A stretch of 64,000 nt of DNA, taken from JAHELQ01 sp965603365 (GTDB lineage Bacteria; Acidobacteriota; Aminicenantia; UBA2199). This document shows, one piece after another, positions 53,144-61,558 of the stretch. The stretch lies in NCBI GenBank assembly GCA_965603365.1, contig CBFDCR010000010.1:33956-97955 (forward strand), written 5' to 3'. Numbering within the stretch: position 1 is the stretch's first letter; the number at the start of each line of letters is the position of its first letter. The notes under the pieces were generated by a model. That model searched no databases, was not told the origin of the DNA, and saw nothing but the letters and a program-made list of their open reading frames with translations. Both the position numbers and the translations under genes were made by a program.

Positions 53144-53740
53144 ATGGCAAAAAGCAAAGCGAAAGGAAAAATGAGTAAATTCATTTTTGAGGATACCGTA
53201 GTCACTGTCGCTGTGGCGATAGGCATCCTGGGAGGCGGAATCATGAGCCTTTTCGCAAAAGTACCGCCCATTATCGTCAGCATCTTCCTGGGAATGGGGA
53301 TTTCCTCATTAGTCTATCGATTTCTTGGTGGGATTAATCAAGATAATTCCATCACGCTCAAAGGTATCAAATTAACCGGAACGGTTGCGGTCTTGATAGG
53401 TTGCGCATTAATTATTAACACTGAATTAGCCAGACAGTTAAAACCGGCAAAATCGGAAAGTAAGAATCTAATCCTGGAGGTCCGCGAAGGTGATTTTCTG
53501 AGTCGGGATATTGAAGTAAGGATCGAGAACGAAGATGAATTCATTGAACCGGTCAAAAATAAAGATGGTGAATTGAAAGAGGGTAAATTTTCTATACCCC
53601 TGGAGAAAATTCAACTGGAACCCAAAATCTTCATTTCTCAAAATCGCGGCTCCGAAGAAGAAGGCGCCCAAAACAGTGAAATAATCCATAAGATAGAATA
53701 CATCCATGGTACTGACCCCATCTTAAAGGTACATTTATAA
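53144..53740 (+). CDS. Hypothetical membrane protein with three N-terminal helices
   Basis: 198 residues preceded by AAAGGAGGAG. A basic start (KSKAKGKMSK) is followed by hydrophobic helices at about 20-40, 43-63 and 77-93. The C-terminal half (about 100-198) is a charged, beta-rich domain ('LILEVREGDFLSRDIEVRIE') probably outside the cytoplasm. I do not recognise the family. The next gene begins 20 bases downstream with its own strong ribosome binding site, and the two probably form an operon. Confidence 0.7.
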   Translation: MAKSKAKGKMSKFIFEDTVVTVAVAIGILGGGIMSLFAKVPPIIVSIFLGMGISSLVYRFLGGINQDNSITLKGIKLTGTVAVLIGCALIINTELARQLKPAKSESKNLILEVREGDFLSRDIEVRIENEDEFIEPVKNKDGELKEGKFSIPLEKIQLEPKIFISQNRGSEEEGAQNSEIIHKIEYIHGTDPILKVHL

Positions 53741-53760
53741 GGCAAATGAAGGAGGAAACT

Positions 53761-54735
53761 ATGTTTAGAATACGTAATCCAAAGTTGTTTGTTTTTATGA
53801 TAGGCCTGGTTTTCGCTTATACAGCTTTTGCCAGTGGCTTAAATTTAGACGATATCTTGAAGGCTATTCAATCTAAAGATTTTTCACAACGCCGGCATGC
53901 ACGAGAATCGTTAGGCAAATACCTGGAAAGCATTAGCGAATCACAACGTAACAAGGATGTTAAACAGTTGCTTGATTCATTTACACTTCCATCAAGCAGC
54001 TACTACTACAAACTTGGTATATGCGAAGGCATCGGGAAAATGAGAAAAGCTTCCTGGGAGGTGGAGAACCAGGAAGAAACGGAAAAAAAACTATACGCTC
54101 TTTTTAAAAAAGAGAAAAATAACACCCTCAAAAGAAGCATAGACGACGCTTTAATGACGGCACGTGGTTTGTATTGGGATGCCATCCATGATTACAATAA
54201 CGACCGGGTCGATCAACCGGATTCCGTTGCGAAAAAATTTCAGCGGGTTTTTCATGTTTATCCGGCCAGCCGACGGGCGCCTGGCGCTCACTTTTACCTG
54301 GCAAGATATTACACTAGAGCTTATTTTATACTAAAGGCTCAAAACAAAAAACCGGCCCCCGGTGTTTGGATTGAAAAGTCGAATGACGCTTTTAAAGGGT
54401 TTATATCGAAAGTAATGGATAATAAGTATAAAACGAAGAAATTGCAGGAGGCCCGGTATTTTATGGCCCTGAATTTCGTCTTGCTAAAAAAATTTAAAGA
54501 AGCAAATGCTCTACTAAAAAAAATTATGGCAGATTCCCAGGGAAAAAATTACACAATTTACGTTTATCAATTCTATTTTTCATACAAAAAAAACGATCTC
54601 ATTGACAAATACTTCATAGCTTTCGACCTGGCTCAGTACACACTGAACTACCTCAACGAAAACCCTGTGTATAATGAAAATTATCTGCCCTCGTTTATCG
54701 AATATCTTAAAAAGTTCATTACAAGAAGAATATAG
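53761..54735 (+). CDS. Hypothetical exported helical-repeat protein
   Basis: 324 residues from ATG 53761, placed 7 bases after AAGGAGG; an in-frame ATG at 53746 overlaps that site. A signal peptide (about 1-25) is followed by all-helical sequence. Near 160-280 the pattern 'FQRVFHVYPASRRAPGAHFY', 'ARYYTRAY', 'EARYFMALNFVLLKKFKEAN' and 'YVYQFYFSYKKND' resembles TPR or Sel1-like repeats. No enzymatic motif is seen. Its partner upstream is a membrane protein of unknown function; the pair is AT-richer than neighbouring genes. Confidence 0.7.
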   Translation: MFRIRNPKLFVFMIGLVFAYTAFASGLNLDDILKAIQSKDFSQRRHARESLGKYLESISESQRNKDVKQLLDSFTLPSSSYYYKLGICEGIGKMRKASWEVENQEETEKKLYALFKKEKNNTLKRSIDDALMTARGLYWDAIHDYNNDRVDQPDSVAKKFQRVFHVYPASRRAPGAHFYLARYYTRAYFILKAQNKKPAPGVWIEKSNDAFKGFISKVMDNKYKTKKLQEARYFMALNFVLLKKFKEANALLKKIMADSQGKNYTIYVYQFYFSYKKNDLIDKYFIAFDLAQYTLNYLNENPVYNENYLPSFIEYLKKFITRRI

Positions 54736-55142
54736 GAGAGAGGAAGATGATAAAGTATTGAATTTTACCAAAGAGCTTCTTCGAGTTCAAGTTCATTTGA
54801 CGGTAAATCCTGGACACACTCAAAATGATGCCCCTTTTTTGGCAATGTCGGGGTTTTTACCCCAACGACGGGCTTTTAAGGGACAAAGAGGTGATTATCG
54901 ATCATAAAAGGGGGGAGCAAAGAAATGTGTTCGTTTGCGGACAGGCGATGTACGGCCAGCGAACAGGATAAAGAAACAAATTAGGGGCCGTGGGCCGTAA
55001 ATCTTTCGATACAGTCTATGTTTGGGGACATGTGGTTTTTTTATTTATTCAGGCATGGATATTGCTGCATAAAATATATGAAAATAGAACTTTTTTCGAA
55101 TAGTTTCGTATGTAATTTATTTAGTGCAAGCGGAGGATTTGT
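54736..55142 (+). other. Gene-free stretch upstream of the tolC-like gene
   Basis: These 407 bases contain no convincing gene on either strand. A 77-codon frame at 54674-54907 overlaps the preceding gene and has no domain. GCCCCTTTTTT at 54829 and a G-rich GTCGGGG/CCCC pair near 54847-54863 could form a weak terminator. The last 40 bases are AT-rich and probably contain the tolC-like promoter; GCGGAGG at 55131-55137 is its ribosome binding site. Confidence 0.4.
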
Positions 55143-56693
55143 ATGAGAAAAATAATGGCATTATTAATACTGGTTGGCTATTTGGCCGCACTTCCGGTTC
55201 CCCAGGAAGAGCCGACAAAGGAATTAACGTTAAAGGATGCTATAGTTCTGGCATTGAAACGCAACCTTGATTTGCAGGTAGAAATGACCACCCCGGAGCT
55301 CTCCTGGCAGGCCTTAAAGGTCAACAATGCCATTTTTATCCCCAGGTTAGAAGTATCCCTTCAAGATCAGGAAACCAACTCCCCGGCCACCGATGCCTTC
55401 AGCGGAGCCGATGTGGTGAAAAGGGAGACCGAAACGTTAAGCTTGAAATTATCCCAGCAGATTGCTCTGGGCGGCACCTTCGAGGTGGAAATGACGAACC
55501 AGAGGGTCAGATCCAACAGCATCTGGAGTACCATCAATCCGAGCCTTGGCTCTAGCCTGACATTTACGCTGGCCCAGCCGCTGTTGAAAAACTTCGGCAC
55601 CTTTTCCACCAAAAAAGATATATATATCGCCGCCAATGACTATAGAAAGAGCAAATTACAGTTAAAACAGGCTGTCATCGACCTGGTCTATAACGTAGAG
55701 GATGCCTACTGGAACCTGGTTTATGCCTACCAGGAGCTGGATGCCAGGAAAAAATCTCTGCAGCGTTCCCAGGATCTACTGCGCCAGAATGAGATCAAGG
55801 TCCGGGTGGGGGCTGCCGCCCGCATGGATATCCTCCAATCCCAGGCAGAGGTGGCCTCTTACGAGAGCCAGGTCATCCAGGCGGAGAAAACCATCCAGAT
55901 GGCGGAAGACTACTTGAAACGGATCCTCAATTTAAGCCAACAAGAGGAAAAACTCATTCCTTCCGATAGGCCCGAGATTAAACCGGTGGAGACCGATTTT
56001 AATGCCTTCCTGCTGGAGGCATTGGAAAACCGGCCGGATATCGGCCAGGCCAGGTTGGAGCTGAAAAACCACAATATAAACGTCAAATATGCCCGCAACC
56101 AGATGCTGCCGGACCTTCAACTGACCGCCACCTACTGGACCACCGGCCAGGGGGGTGACCAGATTATATACGATCAATCTCCACTTTTTGGCGGCGTACC
56201 TATCGGCTTTGTTCAGAAAGATATCTGGGAAACCGTCAAAGATACGGTCTCAAATCTATATCGAAATTACCAGGTGGGATTACGGTTGAGCATTCCCTTA
56301 AGTTTTTCCCGGGAAAGGGCCCAGTTGGCCCAGGCTAAAATTAATCTGAAACGGGGGTTCCTGAATTTAAAAAATATCGAAAATACCATCTACTCTGAGG
56401 TTAAAGAGGTGATCAAGGAACTGGAGGCCAACCAGAAGCTGGTGGAATCCAACCAGATTGCCCTGAAACTCCAGGAAGAGAAGTTAAAAGCAGAGCAGAA
56501 GAAATTATCGGTGGGACTCACCACCAATTTTGAAGTGTTGAACTACCAGCGTGATGTTGCCCAGGCCGAAACCAACCTGTTGAATTCCATCAAAGAATAC
56601 AACATGACGGTTGCCCGGATCAACCGGAGACTGGGAAAAACCCTCAACGCCTACAGCATCAAGTTCAAGGATTTCCTAAAAGAAATAAAATAG
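55143..56693 (+). CDS. TolC-family outer-membrane efflux protein
   Basis: 516 residues with a signal peptide (about 1-18). The two-fold OEP repeat is visible: 'LTLKDAIVLALKRNLDLQVE' at the start, 'AVIDLVYNVEDAYWNLVYAY', long helices with 'GAAARMDILQSQAEVASYES', and in the second half 'ENRPDIGQARLELKNHNINV' and 'LSVGLTTNFEVLNYQRDVAQ'. This builds the beta-barrel plus periplasmic alpha-tunnel of a trimeric channel. No membrane-fusion protein or inner-membrane pump is adjacent, so its partner lies elsewhere. It is preceded by GGAGG. Confidence 0.93.
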   Translation: MRKIMALLILVGYLAALPVPQEEPTKELTLKDAIVLALKRNLDLQVEMTTPELSWQALKVNNAIFIPRLEVSLQDQETNSPATDAFSGADVVKRETETLSLKLSQQIALGGTFEVEMTNQRVRSNSIWSTINPSLGSSLTFTLAQPLLKNFGTFSTKKDIYIAANDYRKSKLQLKQAVIDLVYNVEDAYWNLVYAYQELDARKKSLQRSQDLLRQNEIKVRVGAAARMDILQSQAEVASYESQVIQAEKTIQMAEDYLKRILNLSQQEEKLIPSDRPEIKPVETDFNAFLLEALENRPDIGQARLELKNHNINVKYARNQMLPDLQLTATYWTTGQGGDQIIYDQSPLFGGVPIGFVQKDIWETVKDTVSNLYRNYQVGLRLSIPLSFSRERAQLAQAKINLKRGFLNLKNIENTIYSEVKEVIKELEANQKLVESNQIALKLQEEKLKAEQKKLSVGLTTNFEVLNYQRDVAQAETNLLNSIKEYNMTVARINRRLGKTLNAYSIKFKDFLKEIK

Positions 56694-56735
56694 ATCGTAC
56701 CGACGGTTGGGAAATATCGAAATTATTAATTTTGC

Positions 56736-57509
56736 TTAAAACCGCAGGGAGAGACAACTGAGGCCGCCGTCCAGTTTTCTATATTCCGACACATCGACGA
56801 CCAGGGTTTGATACCCTGCCTCCTCGATGGCGCTTCGGGTCTTTTCAAAACCCATCGGCAGAAGGACGCGGTCATTCACCCAGATAGAGTTGGCGGCATA
56901 CTGTTCTTCGTCGTCGATAGCGATAATCTCAAAATTCTTAAACGCCGGCTGATCGATAAATTCGCCCGCCGCCAGCAGATGGTTGTTCTCGATATAAGAA
57001 ACGCCGGTTTTTAAGTGGAGCACATTCTTCAGCGGCAGGACGGAGCCGGTATAGCCGAATCTATCCAGGATTTGAATGAATTGCTCGGCTCCGCTGCGAT
57101 TGGTCCGGCCTGACAAACCGATATAGAAGTGATTGTCCGCCGGCATGACGTCCCCTCCCTCTAAGGTGCCGGGAAATTCAATGTATTCCGGGTTCGGATA
57201 AAAAATCTTTAGCTGTTCTACTATAGCCGTCTCTTCTCCTTTTCGACCTGGAACACCGGGGCAGCAAATAACGGCACATCTTTCGGTTAATACGGCCGTG
57301 TCCTCCACGAAGGTGGAGTCAGGAAAACGTTCATCAGGTTCCAGGACGGTCACCTTCAGACCGCACGCTTCCAGGGCTCGCACATAATAGGCGTGCTGGA
57401 CAATGGCCTTCCGATAATCCGGCTTCCCCAGACCTGCGCCGGAAATACCGTCCGAGAGCCGTTTGCAGGGTGTCTTCACAATAGCCTGTTTAAACATTTT
57501 CATCTTCAT
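56736..57509 (-). CDS. Dimethylarginine dimethylaminohydrolase-like amidinotransferase-fold enzyme
   Basis: 257 residues, the size of bacterial DDAH. Key residues are visible: 'PDSTFVEDTAVLTE' (Glu/Asp substrate site), 'GTLEGGDVM' (GGDV), catalytic His in 'LPLKNVLHLKTGVSYIEN', and catalytic Cys in 'LDGGLSCLSLRF' at the C-terminus. DDAH hydrolyses methylated arginines to citrulline and methylamines; related enzymes act on arginine. It is a single gene, divergent from the CARDB/IPT gene. Several Met codons at the start leave the exact N-terminus uncertain. Confidence 0.88.
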   Translation of the reverse strand: MKMKMFKQAIVKTPCKRLSDGISGAGLGKPDYRKAIVQHAYYVRALEACGLKVTVLEPDERFPDSTFVEDTAVLTERCAVICCPGVPGRKGEETAIVEQLKIFYPNPEYIEFPGTLEGGDVMPADNHFYIGLSGRTNRSGAEQFIQILDRFGYTGSVLPLKNVLHLKTGVSYIENNHLLAAGEFIDQPAFKNFEIIAIDDEEQYAANSIWVNDRVLLPMGFEKTRSAIEEAGYQTLVVDVSEYRKLDGGLSCLSLRF

Positions 57510-57630
57510 TCTGACATTTTATTTGATTATCGCCATTTAGGCAATAACTTAATTGAGATATTTTATTCTCTTCTTTTATACAATATATTGAAAATATGGT
57601 TAAAAGAATTGATTTTTTAAGGAGATTACG

Positions 57631-58746
57631 ATGAATAAACTGGCAGGTCGGCTGACAATAATTTTTTTATCGGTGACATTCGTTTTTTTGGTTTCTCTGA
57701 ATTTACCCGCCCAGGTTCAGAGCCAGTTCAAAACTTTGCAAAAGAGGCCGGATGTCCTTCGGCTTAAATTGCCGGATCTGACCGTATCGTTTACTTCAAA
57801 GCCTCAATCGGGAAAGTTCCAATCCTGGCAAAAAATTTCAAGGGGCATCAGGGTCAATGTCAAAAATATCGGCAATGCCGCGGCCAGCAATTTTTTCGTG
57901 GACTTTATCCTGTCCACCGATACCTCAGCACCGGTGAAGTATGCCGTATTTGCCGCCAATTTTCATGAGGATGTTTTGATCAAGGGCGGCCGGATGCACA
58001 TTCAATCTCTGGCCCCGGGCAGCGTGAGATCGTTGGTACTGCCTGCTCCCGTTGCCATGCCGGTTCATACCACTGCTAAAAATCTCTACATCGGCGTGGT
58101 GGCGGATTCCGGGCAAAGTGTCAAAGAGCGCAATGAAAAAAACAACACCGCTTTCTTGAAATTTAAAGCCCCCCGGAAGCCCCTGGCTCAAATTACCAAT
58201 ATTTACGAATTGGGGGTCATGCCCAGCAATACCGGTAATGTGGAGTTACACATCAACGGCAAGGGTTTTGGCAGCACCATGGGCAGCAAGGTGGTGAAGA
58301 TGGGCAGCTATACCCTCGAGGTGGAGTCGGCGGGAAGCTGGACCAATTGGGAGGACACCTATATTGCCACCAAAGTGCCCCCCAATGTACCCTTCGGCGT
58401 CTATTATAATGTCTATCTGATGGAGAATGGAAAAGTCATCTCCAATAAGAAACAGATCCTCCTGAAGATCGACCTGGAGGGGTGTTACCTCCAGGTGGGC
58501 AACCAGTATGATGTGCAGGCAAAGCCCGGTTCCCCCCTGGAACTTCACGGCTCCGAGTTTGGCCCTACGCAGGGAAATCAGCATATTCGCTTCGGCAGCC
58601 TGACCGTACCCCCTGCTTCCTGGACCAACCACCAGGTGACCTTTGCCTGTCCCAACCTGGCGCCGGGGAGTTACCAGGTATGGATCGAAAAAAACGGCCT
58701 GGATATTACCCTCCAGAAGAGATCCTTCCAGGTCCTGCCCAATTAG
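57631..58746 (+). CDS. Exported CARDB plus IPT/TIG domain protein
   Basis: 371 residues with a signal peptide (about 1-28). Residues ~45-180 resemble CARDB ('PDLTVSFTSKPQS', 'ISRGIRVNVKNIGNAAASNF', 'GVVADSGQSVKERNEKNNTA'). Two IPT/TIG-like immunoglobulin folds follow: 'VELHINGKGFGSTMGSKVV' (about 205) and 'PLELHGSEFGPTQGNQHIRF' (about 305), each ending with an x-x-P-x-G-x-Y-x-V-x-V-type strand. These are binding or structural modules; no enzyme domain is present. AGGAG precedes the ATG. A surface or periplasmic role is inferred. Confidence 0.78.
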   Translation: MNKLAGRLTIIFLSVTFVFLVSLNLPAQVQSQFKTLQKRPDVLRLKLPDLTVSFTSKPQSGKFQSWQKISRGIRVNVKNIGNAAASNFFVDFILSTDTSAPVKYAVFAANFHEDVLIKGGRMHIQSLAPGSVRSLVLPAPVAMPVHTTAKNLYIGVVADSGQSVKERNEKNNTAFLKFKAPRKPLAQITNIYELGVMPSNTGNVELHINGKGFGSTMGSKVVKMGSYTLEVESAGSWTNWEDTYIATKVPPNVPFGVYYNVYLMENGKVISNKKQILLKIDLEGCYLQVGNQYDVQAKPGSPLELHGSEFGPTQGNQHIRFGSLTVPPASWTNHQVTFACPNLAPGSYQVWIEKNGLDITLQKRSFQVLPN

Positions 58747-58832
58747 AAGTCGACTCATTTTTTTCTTTACTTTCCAGTTGGTTTTCTTTACAATGATAGG
58801 ATGATAGTGAGTTCAGTTAGAGAATTTTTCCT

Positions 58833-59573
58833 ATGAAGAGGATCATCCCAATTTTAGTTCTTATAATGACGGTGACGGCACTTTGGGCCGGCAATTCCAC
58901 CCAGGATATTTTGAGATATTTCGACAGCCGGTTAAGCCGCCTCACCTGTTCTGAAATATTCAGGGAATTTGTCGATCGCAATAACCACATTTTCCCGCAG
59001 TTTCCCAGGGAGCAGCCCATTTCCGTCCGGGTGGAGAAGAAGAAGGTTAAAATTAACCAAAAAAAGGTCGCCGTAGGGGTCAGTTATGTTCAGGTTTATA
59101 TCGATGCGCCTTCAGAGTATGTACAAATGCTTCTGGAAACCCCCGAGTGGTTCCAGGCCCTGTACAGTCTTGATCGCAGTGCCTACATGGGGCCCAGAGC
59201 AGCGGACGGCACCTTTAAGGCCTGCATATACAAGAAGGTTCCGGTTATCCCCAATCAGGAATTCATCCTCTCCTTTTCCAGTACTACCTCCGGCAATATA
59301 TGGTTTCAGCGGGGCCGGCTCCTGGAGGACCGCGGCAATTTTGCCTTAAGAGACAACTTAAAAATTCTGGAGCCGGTGCAGGGGGGAGTGGTATATCGGG
59401 AGATTTCCTTTGTGTACCCCCTGAAGTGGTGGGCCCGGGCCCTATCTTCGGTAGTTCAGGGGACGATGAAGAAGGAATTAAGACAGATGGCGCGGGCGCT
59501 TAAATGTACGGCCGAGAAAAGTCATCCTTTTACCGAAGAGAAAGCCTCTTCCTGCTGGGCCGCCTGCTTTTAA
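58833..59573 (+). CDS. Exported START-like (SRPBCC) domain protein
   Basis: 246 residues with a signal peptide (about 1-19, ALWA). The central region ('VGVSYVQVYIDAPSEYVQML', 'ETPEWFQALYSLDRSAYMGP', 'ILEPVQGGVVYREISFVYPL') has the strand/helix order of a START or polyketide-cyclase-like hydrophobic pocket, ending in a long helix. Such proteins bind lipids. The C-terminus carries three Cys in its last 10 residues (SSCWAACF), of unknown purpose. It lies 86 bases downstream of the CARDB/IPT gene. Confidence 0.6.
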   Translation: MKRIIPILVLIMTVTALWAGNSTQDILRYFDSRLSRLTCSEIFREFVDRNNHIFPQFPREQPISVRVEKKKVKINQKKVAVGVSYVQVYIDAPSEYVQMLLETPEWFQALYSLDRSAYMGPRAADGTFKACIYKKVPVIPNQEFILSFSSTTSGNIWFQRGRLLEDRGNFALRDNLKILEPVQGGVVYREISFVYPLKWWARALSSVVQGTMKKELRQMARALKCTAEKSHPFTEEKASSCWAACF

Positions 59574-59591
59574 ATTTAATTGAAGATCCCT

Positions 59592-60200
59592 CTATTTTTT
59601 GCGGGTGTAGGTGACCTCCAGGCTTTTAAATTCCTTGCCGTCGGGACCGATCATATACATCTCCATAAAAAATTTATCCGGATTCACCAGGGTGGTGACA
59701 GTGCGGGTTTTCATTTTCTGGCCGGTCATGAAGTCATCCACCTCGGTCAAAATCTTAGCCGTCGGCTCGAGGCTGCCCCTGCTGATCATGATGCCGGTGC
59801 CCACGTTATCGATCCAGATGGAAAAGAACTCTTTCAGGTGATTGTCATAGCCGCCGATGCTGATGCCCTCAAAAGGCATGCCGTTTACAGTTCCCCTGTG
59901 CTTCAATTTAAGATAACGACCTCCCAGCATCATCTTACCCACGGCGGAACCCGTACTTTCGTCAGGGGGAGCACCGGGCTCTCTCCACATCCTGGTGACC
60001 ACGTCCCATTCGCCCACTCGTTTCTCTAAAAACCGGTGGGGTTCACCGGGGGTGGCGAACTGCATCCACTTTTCCATCATCTTTTTCTGCTGCTCATCCA
60101 CCGACTTTTCCTGGGCCAATAGACCCGGCGTGATCAACCCGAACAAAAACACGATCATGACAAAACCAAACACAATTTTCTTTATATTTTTTACCTCCAT
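59592..60200 (-). CDS. Exported DUF1579-family protein
   Basis: 202 residues from ATG 60200; a TTG one codon upstream is possible. A signal peptide (about 1-30) is followed by a lipocalin-like beta-barrel typical of DUF1579: 'RVGEWDVVTRMWREPGAPPD', 'MMLGGRYLKLKHRGTVNGMP', 'GISIGGYDNHLKEFFSIWID'. Family function is unknown. The gene is convergent with the START-like gene, 18 bases apart. Confidence 0.82.
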   Translation of the reverse strand: MEVKNIKKIVFGFVMIVFLFGLITPGLLAQEKSVDEQQKKMMEKWMQFATPGEPHRFLEKRVGEWDVVTRMWREPGAPPDESTGSAVGKMMLGGRYLKLKHRGTVNGMPFEGISIGGYDNHLKEFFSIWIDNVGTGIMISRGSLEPTAKILTEVDDFMTGQKMKTRTVTTLVNPDKFFMEMYMIGPDGKEFKSLEVTYTRKK

Positions 60201-60257
60201 CAACCAAAACCATTAAAGTATATATACCATTTTTGCGTATATACAGGCTGCTCCAGG

Positions 60258-60302
60258 CTATTTATCCGAATTTGCAACCTTTAGATATTCCTCGGCTGTC
60301 AT
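60258..60302 (-). pseudogene. C-terminal scrap of a PIN-type toxin
   Basis: A 14-codon frame reads MTAEEYLKVANSDK and stops at TAG 60258-60260. 'I/M-T-x-E-E-Y/F-L' is a common C-terminal ending of PIN-domain toxins. Its ATG overlaps the stop of the antitoxin gene by 4 bases (ATGA). This suggests a deletion that removed nearly all of the toxin while leaving the antitoxin intact. The scrap is short, so the identity is tentative. Confidence 0.4.
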
Positions 60303-60559
60303 AATGGTGACATCTGATATTTCTCAATCAGGTAATCGGTATAATCTTCCCTGAAATCATAGTCCTGATCCAGTTTTATAATACCGCTTAACTCTTCCAC
60401 CAGCGGTGAATATTTATCTTTTCGATTGTGCTCCTTTCCCACCAGAGACTTAAAATAGTTCTCCACCATCTTCGATAAGCTGGTTCTTCTTTTTTGGGCA
60501 TAGCGTTTGACTTCGGCAATGATATCCCGATCAAGTTTGAGGGTTAGTTTTGCATCCAT
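60299..60559 (-). CDS. Ribbon-helix-helix antitoxin (DUF6364-like), orphaned
   Basis: 86 residues. The N-terminus 'DAKLTLKLDRDIIAEVKRYA' followed by 'QKRRTSLSKMVENYFKSL' is a ribbon-helix-helix DNA-binding unit as in DUF6364 antitoxins of PIN pairs. The C-terminal half ('YSPLVEELSGII', 'DYTDYLIEKY') is the toxin-binding part. The last residues (QMSPL) come from the deletion junction with the toxin scrap. GGAGGT lies 5 bases before the ATG, and a good promoter is upstream. It may still be expressed and act as a repressor without its toxin. Confidence 0.8.
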   Translation of the reverse strand: MDAKLTLKLDRDIIAEVKRYAQKRRTSLSKMVENYFKSLVGKEHNRKDKYSPLVEELSGIIKLDQDYDFREDYTDYLIEKYQMSPL

Positions 60560-60581
60560 TTAGACCTCCATACGCGCACAT

Positions 60582-60610
60582 AAGATAAGGCACCAATACG
60601 TATTTGTCAA
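60582..60610 (-). promoter_or_regulatory. Promoter for the orphan antitoxin gene
   Basis: Minus strand TTGACA (60605-60610), 17-base spacer, TATCTT (60582-60587), about 23 bases upstream of ATG 60559. Confidence 0.55.
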
Positions 60611-60737
60611 CCTCATTCAAAAACTTCTCGTCTGCGGTCGGTGCGTGCAAAGGGGCAAACGTTAGAATCGGAAGATAATAAGAAGGAAGAAGAAAAGGCC
60701 GCCGAAATCATGCCATTTTTTCGAATATAGCTCAAAA

Positions 60738-60752
60738 GCCTCTCCCAGAGGC
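60738..60752 (-). terminator. Short GC hairpin at the left edge of the 21-bp repeat array
   Basis: GCCTCT and AGAGGC form a perfect 6-bp stem with a 3-base loop, directly next to the first repeat unit. On the minus strand it is followed by TTTTGAG, so it resembles a weak intrinsic terminator at the end of the minus-strand reading of the array. Confidence 0.4.
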
Positions 60753-61064
60753 GCGATTTAGCTGTTCGGAACTGCGATCGAGCTGCTCGGAACTGCGATG
60801 TAACTGCTCAACACTGCGATATAGCTGTTCGGAACTGCGATCGAGCTGTTCAGAACTGCGATAAAGCTGTTCGGAACTGCGATGTAGCTGCTCGGAACTG
60901 CGCTACAGCAGTTAAAAGCTGCGATAAAGCTGCTCAAAGCAGCGATTTAGCTGTTCGGAACTGCGTTACAGCAGTTAAAAGCTGCGACACAACAGTTCGG
61001 AACTGCGATAGACCTGTTCAGAACTGCGATGAAGCTGCTCAGAGCAGCGATTTAGCTGTTCGGA
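60753..61064. repeat. Tandem array of fifteen 21-bp units (array 1)
   Basis: Fourteen full 21-base units and a final 18-base unit run without spacers, each beginning GCGAT or a close variant and containing a palindromic core of the form CTGTTC-G-GAACTG. Unit 12 (CAGTTC-G-GAACTG) and unit 14 (CTGCT-CAG-AGCAG) have matched arm changes that keep pairing. Read on the minus strand, units 1-7 encode a heptad, mostly S-S-E-Q-L-x-R with x being N, D, H or Y, and third codon positions vary silently. Units 8 and 11 carry stops. The right edge (GCGTTAAGC, then CAA...TTAAAGG) is shared with array 2. Confidence 0.9.
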
Positions 61065-61115
61065 GCGTTAAGCCCAAGGAATAATTAAAGGTGAACCGGA
61101 AAGGGACAGGCCTTA

Positions 61116-61144
61116 TTGACACTGATCTCTTTTTACTCTGCAAT
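61116..61144 (+). promoter_or_regulatory. Possible promoter for the DUF433 gene
   Basis: TTGACA (61116-61121), 17-base spacer, TGCAAT (61139-61144). The start would fall near 61151, about 13 bases before ATG 61164. Confidence 0.4.
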
Positions 61145-61163
61145 TAAGTATATGAAAAGGCAG

Positions 61164-61397
61164 ATGAACTGGAATGAACGAATAACAATAGATCCCGGGG
61201 TATTGGTGGGTAAGCCGGTGATAAAAGGAACCAGGCCGGCAGTGGAGTTTATTGTCGATCTTCTGGCAAACGGCTGGACAAGGGATGAAATTCTTGAAAA
61301 TTATCCCGGCATAACTCAAGAAGATATCCAGGCCTGCCTGGGCTATGCCAGCCAATTATTACACGAAGAAAAAGTTTATCCCCTCAAAGTTTCCTGA
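61164..61397 (+). CDS. DUF433-family antitoxin
   Basis: 77 residues. The sequence MNWNERITIDPGVLVGKPVI, then KGTRPAVEFIVDLLANGWTR and DEILENYPGITQEDIQACLG, is a textbook DUF433 protein, the HTH-like antitoxin that pairs with DUF5615 PIN-like toxins. ATG 61164 gives the standard family start; ATG 61152 is in frame, and AAAAGG lies between the two. The toxin gene begins 5 bases after the stop but is cut by a repeat array. The gene is bracketed by the two 21-bp arrays. Confidence 0.87.
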   Translation: MNWNERITIDPGVLVGKPVIKGTRPAVEFIVDLLANGWTRDEILENYPGITQEDIQACLGYASQLLHEEKVYPLKVS

Positions 61398-61402
61398 TTC
61401 TA

Positions 61403-61558
61403 ATGCTTCGATTTTTAGCCAATGAAAACTTACCCGGAGACGCAATCGAGTCGTTAACCAAAAAAATTTATCCGTTTTTGTGTCCTGCGATACTGCAGTT
61501 AAAAGCTGCGATCAAGCTGTTCCAGGCAGCGATCTATCTGCTCGGAACTGCGATATAG
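61403..61558 (+). pseudogene. DUF5615 (PIN-like) toxin truncated by the 21-bp repeat element
   Basis: The frame starts MLRFLANENLPGDAIESLTK, the typical DUF5615 N-terminus with the first PIN-like acidic pair. After 28 codons the gene runs directly into repeat array 2 at 61487. The frame continues through three units as AILQLKA, AIKLFQA, AIYLLGT and stops at TAG 61556-61558, giving 51 residues. The other catalytic acids are missing, so it cannot be an active RNase. The element has either inserted here or replaced the 3' part. Confidence 0.75.

Noticed and set aside
60753..61064. CRISPR array
   Set aside because: Units are 21 bp and contiguous, with no unique spacers and no cas genes nearby.
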